Source of the DNA: an uncultured Christensenella sp.
Lineage (GTDB): Bacteria > Bacillota > Clostridia > Christensenellales > Borkfalkiaceae
Assembly: GCA_910577875.1 (NCBI GenBank)
Contig: CAJTNY010000005.1
Location: forward strand, 1-64,000
Direction of reading: 5' to 3'
DNA: 64,000 nt
The notes under the pieces were generated by a model. It was given only the letters and a program-made list of their open reading frames with translations, was not told the origin of the DNA and made no database searches. Made by a program: the position numbers and the translations under genes. Each line of letters starts with the position of its first letter. Position 1 is the first letter of the stretch. This document shows positions 62,105 through 64,000 of the stretch, piece by piece.

Positions 62105-63364
62105 ATGGAAGAGAAGATTACCGATTATACAAACGACTATCCCAAGTGGGACAAGTCTATGAAGTCAACTCATAAAATACTCGTGCCGAATATGCTTCCC
62201 TGGCATTTTCTGATAATACAGGAATTGTTGAAAATGGAAGGGTACGATATAGAAGTATTGACCAACGATTCGCGAAACGTTATAGACGAAGGATTGAAAC
62301 ACGTGCATAACGATACGTGTTATCCATGTCTTTGCGTTGTCGGGCAGTATATAGACGCGCTTAAAAGCGGTAAATATGATTTGGAACACACCGCGCTTAT
62401 GATTACGCAGACCGGCGGCGGGTGCAGAGCTTCGAATTATTTGCCGCTCGTCAGAAAAGCCGTAAAAATTAACTTTCCGAACGTACCCGTGGTTTCACTT
62501 AATTTTTCTGGGCTTGAAAAAGAATCGTCGTTCAACGTGAGCGCAAAGCTGTTTTTAAAACTTGCGTTTGCTATAATTTACGGCGACACAATGATGTGGT
62601 GTTATAACCAGACAAAACCGTATGAGGCGGAAAAAGGTTCGGCAGACACCGCGCGCGACGAAATACTCGATTATGTGCTTTCAAAATTCAAAAAGGGCGG
62701 TTATAAAAAATACAAGAAAATCTGCGGGTATATTATAGAAAGATTTGCTAAGGTAAAGCGTACGGGCGAAAAGAAAATCAAAGTAGGAATAGTCGGCGAA
62801 ATTTATGTAAAATATTCTTATCTTGCGAATAACAACCTTGAAAAATTTCTTATATCGGAGGGTTGCGAACCGGTTGTACCTACGCTGTTTGACTTTATTC
62901 TTTTTATGGTCGTAAACTATATAAACGAACACGAGATGTATGGACACCATAAAAAGTCGGGATTTATTTATAAATTGGTTTACAGAATACTGCACAAGAT
63001 GCAGATAAACGTAAAGAAACTGTTTGAAAAAGAAGGCAGTTTTATGCCTATCCACGAAATGGAACATCTGAGAAAATGCGCTGACCGAGTAATAAATCAA
63101 GGCGCTAAAATGGGAGAGGGTTGGCTTATTCCCGCCGAAATTGCGTCGTTTTGCGAAACAGGCGTTTCGAATATAATCTGTGCCCAGCCGTTCGGGTGTT
63201 TGCCTAACCATATTGTCGGTAAAGGCACGATACGGACTTTAAAAAATATTTATCACGACAGCAATATCGTTGCGGTTGATTACGACCCTTCGGCGACAAA
63301 GGTAAATCAGGAAAACAGAATTAAACTGATGCTTGCAACGGCGCGCGACAAACTGAATGTTTGA
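62105..63364 (+). CDS. 2-hydroxyacyl-CoA dehydratase family protein
   Basis: The 419-residue product resembles the HgdB/D type subunit, with CYPCLCVVGQY and GGGCRASNYLPL cysteines that would bind the iron-sulfur cluster, and a C-terminal CAQPFGCLPNHIVGKG motif. In other Clostridia this part is often fused to the activase into one protein of about 1400 residues; here it is a separate gene 2 bases after the activase stop, probably coupled. The substrate is unknown. A strong terminator follows. Confidence 0.85.
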   Translation: MEEKITDYTNDYPKWDKSMKSTHKILVPNMLPWHFLIIQELLKMEGYDIEVLTNDSRNVIDEGLKHVHNDTCYPCLCVVGQYIDALKSGKYDLEHTALMITQTGGGCRASNYLPLVRKAVKINFPNVPVVSLNFSGLEKESSFNVSAKLFLKLAFAIIYGDTMMWCYNQTKPYEAEKGSADTARDEILDYVLSKFKKGGYKKYKKICGYIIERFAKVKRTGEKKIKVGIVGEIYVKYSYLANNNLEKFLISEGCEPVVPTLFDFILFMVVNYINEHEMYGHHKKSGFIYKLVYRILHKMQINVKKLFEKEGSFMPIHEMEHLRKCADRVINQGAKMGEGWLIPAEIASFCETGVSNIICAQPFGCLPNHIVGKGTIRTLKNIYHDSNIVAVDYDPSATKVNQENRIKLMLATARDKLNV

Positions 63365-63401
63365 ATTTCATTAAAAGTTAAATTGCGCACATATGATATA
63401 A

Positions 63402-63436
63402 AAAAGGTTATCGGATAGTTTATACGATAACCTTTT
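63402..63436. terminator. Bidirectional terminator
   Basis: AAAAGGTTATCG (63402-63413) pairs with CGATAACCTTTT (63425-63436) between convergent genes. Confidence 0.9.
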
Positions 63437-63451
63437 GACTTTCAGGTATAA

Positions 63452-63985
63452 CTATTTAATAAGCTGGTAAGTATCTTCAAGCGGGCGGCGGACTTTATTG
63501 CGTAACGGATAGCCTACGGCTTTATGCCCGAGCGCAATTACGAGCGGAAACCGCGTGCCTTCTGGAAGATTCAGAAATTTCGCAATGCCTTTTTCGTCGC
63601 GCAGTCCAGCGATACAGCTCTGTATTCCCGTATCCTCGGAAGCAAGCGTAATGTACGCTGTTAAAATTCCTATATCGTTTGCAATAAACGGTTCGTTTGA
63701 AACGGTTCTCGTACCGCGTTCGATTTTTACGGGTTCGGTTTGCTGAATTACTATATAAGCCGTTGCGGCATCCGCCCATTTATTTGCACCGTTGGTTTGA
63801 ATGTTTTTAGCAAAGAGCTTAGCTTTTTCGCCGTTTATTCCGTAAAGTTTATAAGGCTGTCCGTTTACGGCGGAGGGAGCAAGGATTGCAAGCCTGCAAA
63901 TCCGTTCGAGTTCGCTGTCCTTAACGGGTTCGTCCGAAAATTCGCGCGTGGACTGCCTTGCGATAAATAATTGTTCCAAATTCAT
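63452..63985 (-). CDS. Nitroreductase family protein
   Basis: The 177-residue FMN-dependent oxidoreductase starts ARQSTREFSDEPV, the usual nitroreductase N-terminus, then LAPSAVNGQPYKLYGI, and ends with FPLVIALGHKAVGYP. It probably reduces nitro compounds, quinones or flavins with NAD(P)H; the substrate is unknown. I start at 63985, 9 bases after ATGGAG; the in-frame ATG at 64000 is the window edge and has no visible leader. Confidence 0.88.
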   Translation of the reverse strand: MNLEQLFIARQSTREFSDEPVKDSELERICRLAILAPSAVNGQPYKLYGINGEKAKLFAKNIQTNGANKWADAATAYIVIQQTEPVKIERGTRTVSNEPFIANDIGILTAYITLASEDTGIQSCIAGLRDEKGIAKFLNLPEGTRFPLVIALGHKAVGYPLRNKVRRPLEDTYQLIK

Positions 63986-64000
63986 AAAAAATTTCTCCAT

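Noticed and set aside
59163..63364. Sequencing frameshift between the activase and dehydratase genes
   Set aside because: Each side ends or begins at a natural domain border and the second gene has a proper start close behind the stop; reads could still change this.
63452..64000. Nitroreductase truncated by the window edge
   Set aside because: A ribosome-binding site and the usual family start at 63985 show the gene is probably complete.

Overview
The window looks like the chromosome of an anaerobic, endospore-forming low-GC Gram-positive bacterium of the class Clostridia. The support is a spoIIID gene, a complete six-gene Rnf complex, a flavodiiron protein, a 2-hydroxyacyl-CoA dehydratase/activase pair, and the Firmicutes order tig-clpP-clpX-lon-engB. 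No ribosomal RNA is present, so genus and species cannot be named. Many genes have near-consensus sigma-A promoters with a 17-bp spacer, and several start codons sit only 6-8 bases behind the -10 box, so their mRNAs should be leaderless.

Region by region. 1-730: a minus-strand tRNA operon (Ile2-like CAU, Asp, Phe) running off the left edge, a small leaderless ORF, and a tRNA-Pro(CGG). 1.0-7.6 kb: small single genes (flavin reductase-like protein, ZIP metal transporter, zinc-ribbon membrane protein, flavodiiron protein, LOG-family protein, low-molecular-weight phosphatase, DegV, and an XRE regulator with a membrane tail). 7.6-12.1 kb: gltX and a fused ABC ATPase/FtsX-type permease. 12.1-21.0 kb: an extracytosolic flavin/Rnf region. 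On the plus strand are an FMN-binding-domain lipoprotein, the FMN transferase ApbE and a NusG-domain-II protein; convergent to them is a minus-strand operon of a Gx-type transporter and rnfCDGEAB. RnfG carries two FMN-binding domains and RnfD lacks the usual flavin-attachment motif. 21.2-27.1 kb: M18 aminopeptidase, a terminator apparently split by a 332-bp insertion, an uncharacterised membrane-anchored surface protein, a pair of winged-helix-like membrane proteins, and rqcH with a small membrane protein.

27.3-33.5 kb: protein quality control (trigger factor with a Lys/Ala/Pro tail, ClpP, ClpX, Lon, EngB). 33.7-47.9 kb: one surface-polysaccharide operon. It encodes UDP-glucose dehydrogenase, the GDP-mannose to GDP-D-rhamnose route (a phosphomannose isomerase fusion, phosphomannomutase, GMP, Gmd, Rmd), three GT4-type glycosyltransferases, a Wzy-like polymerase and a Wzx-like flippase. 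No priming transferase or chain-length regulator is visible.

48.0-58.7 kb: a LytTR response regulator and a GHKL sensor kinase, followed by two very large cell-surface GH3 glycoside hydrolases with permuted domains and a carbohydrate-binding-type lipoprotein between them. Two direct repeats with exact LytTR geometry (21 bp start to start) lie just upstream of a weak promoter for the first GH3 gene, so the kinase/regulator pair probably controls the hydrolase operon. 58.8-64 kb: spoIIID behind a sigma-E-like promoter, the dehydratase activase and dehydratase genes, and a nitroreductase at the right edge.

The best candidates for something new are the doubled-flavin Rnf with its flavinylated lipoprotein module, and the LytTR-GH3 surface locus. 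Everything here comes from reading the sequence; no database search was run.
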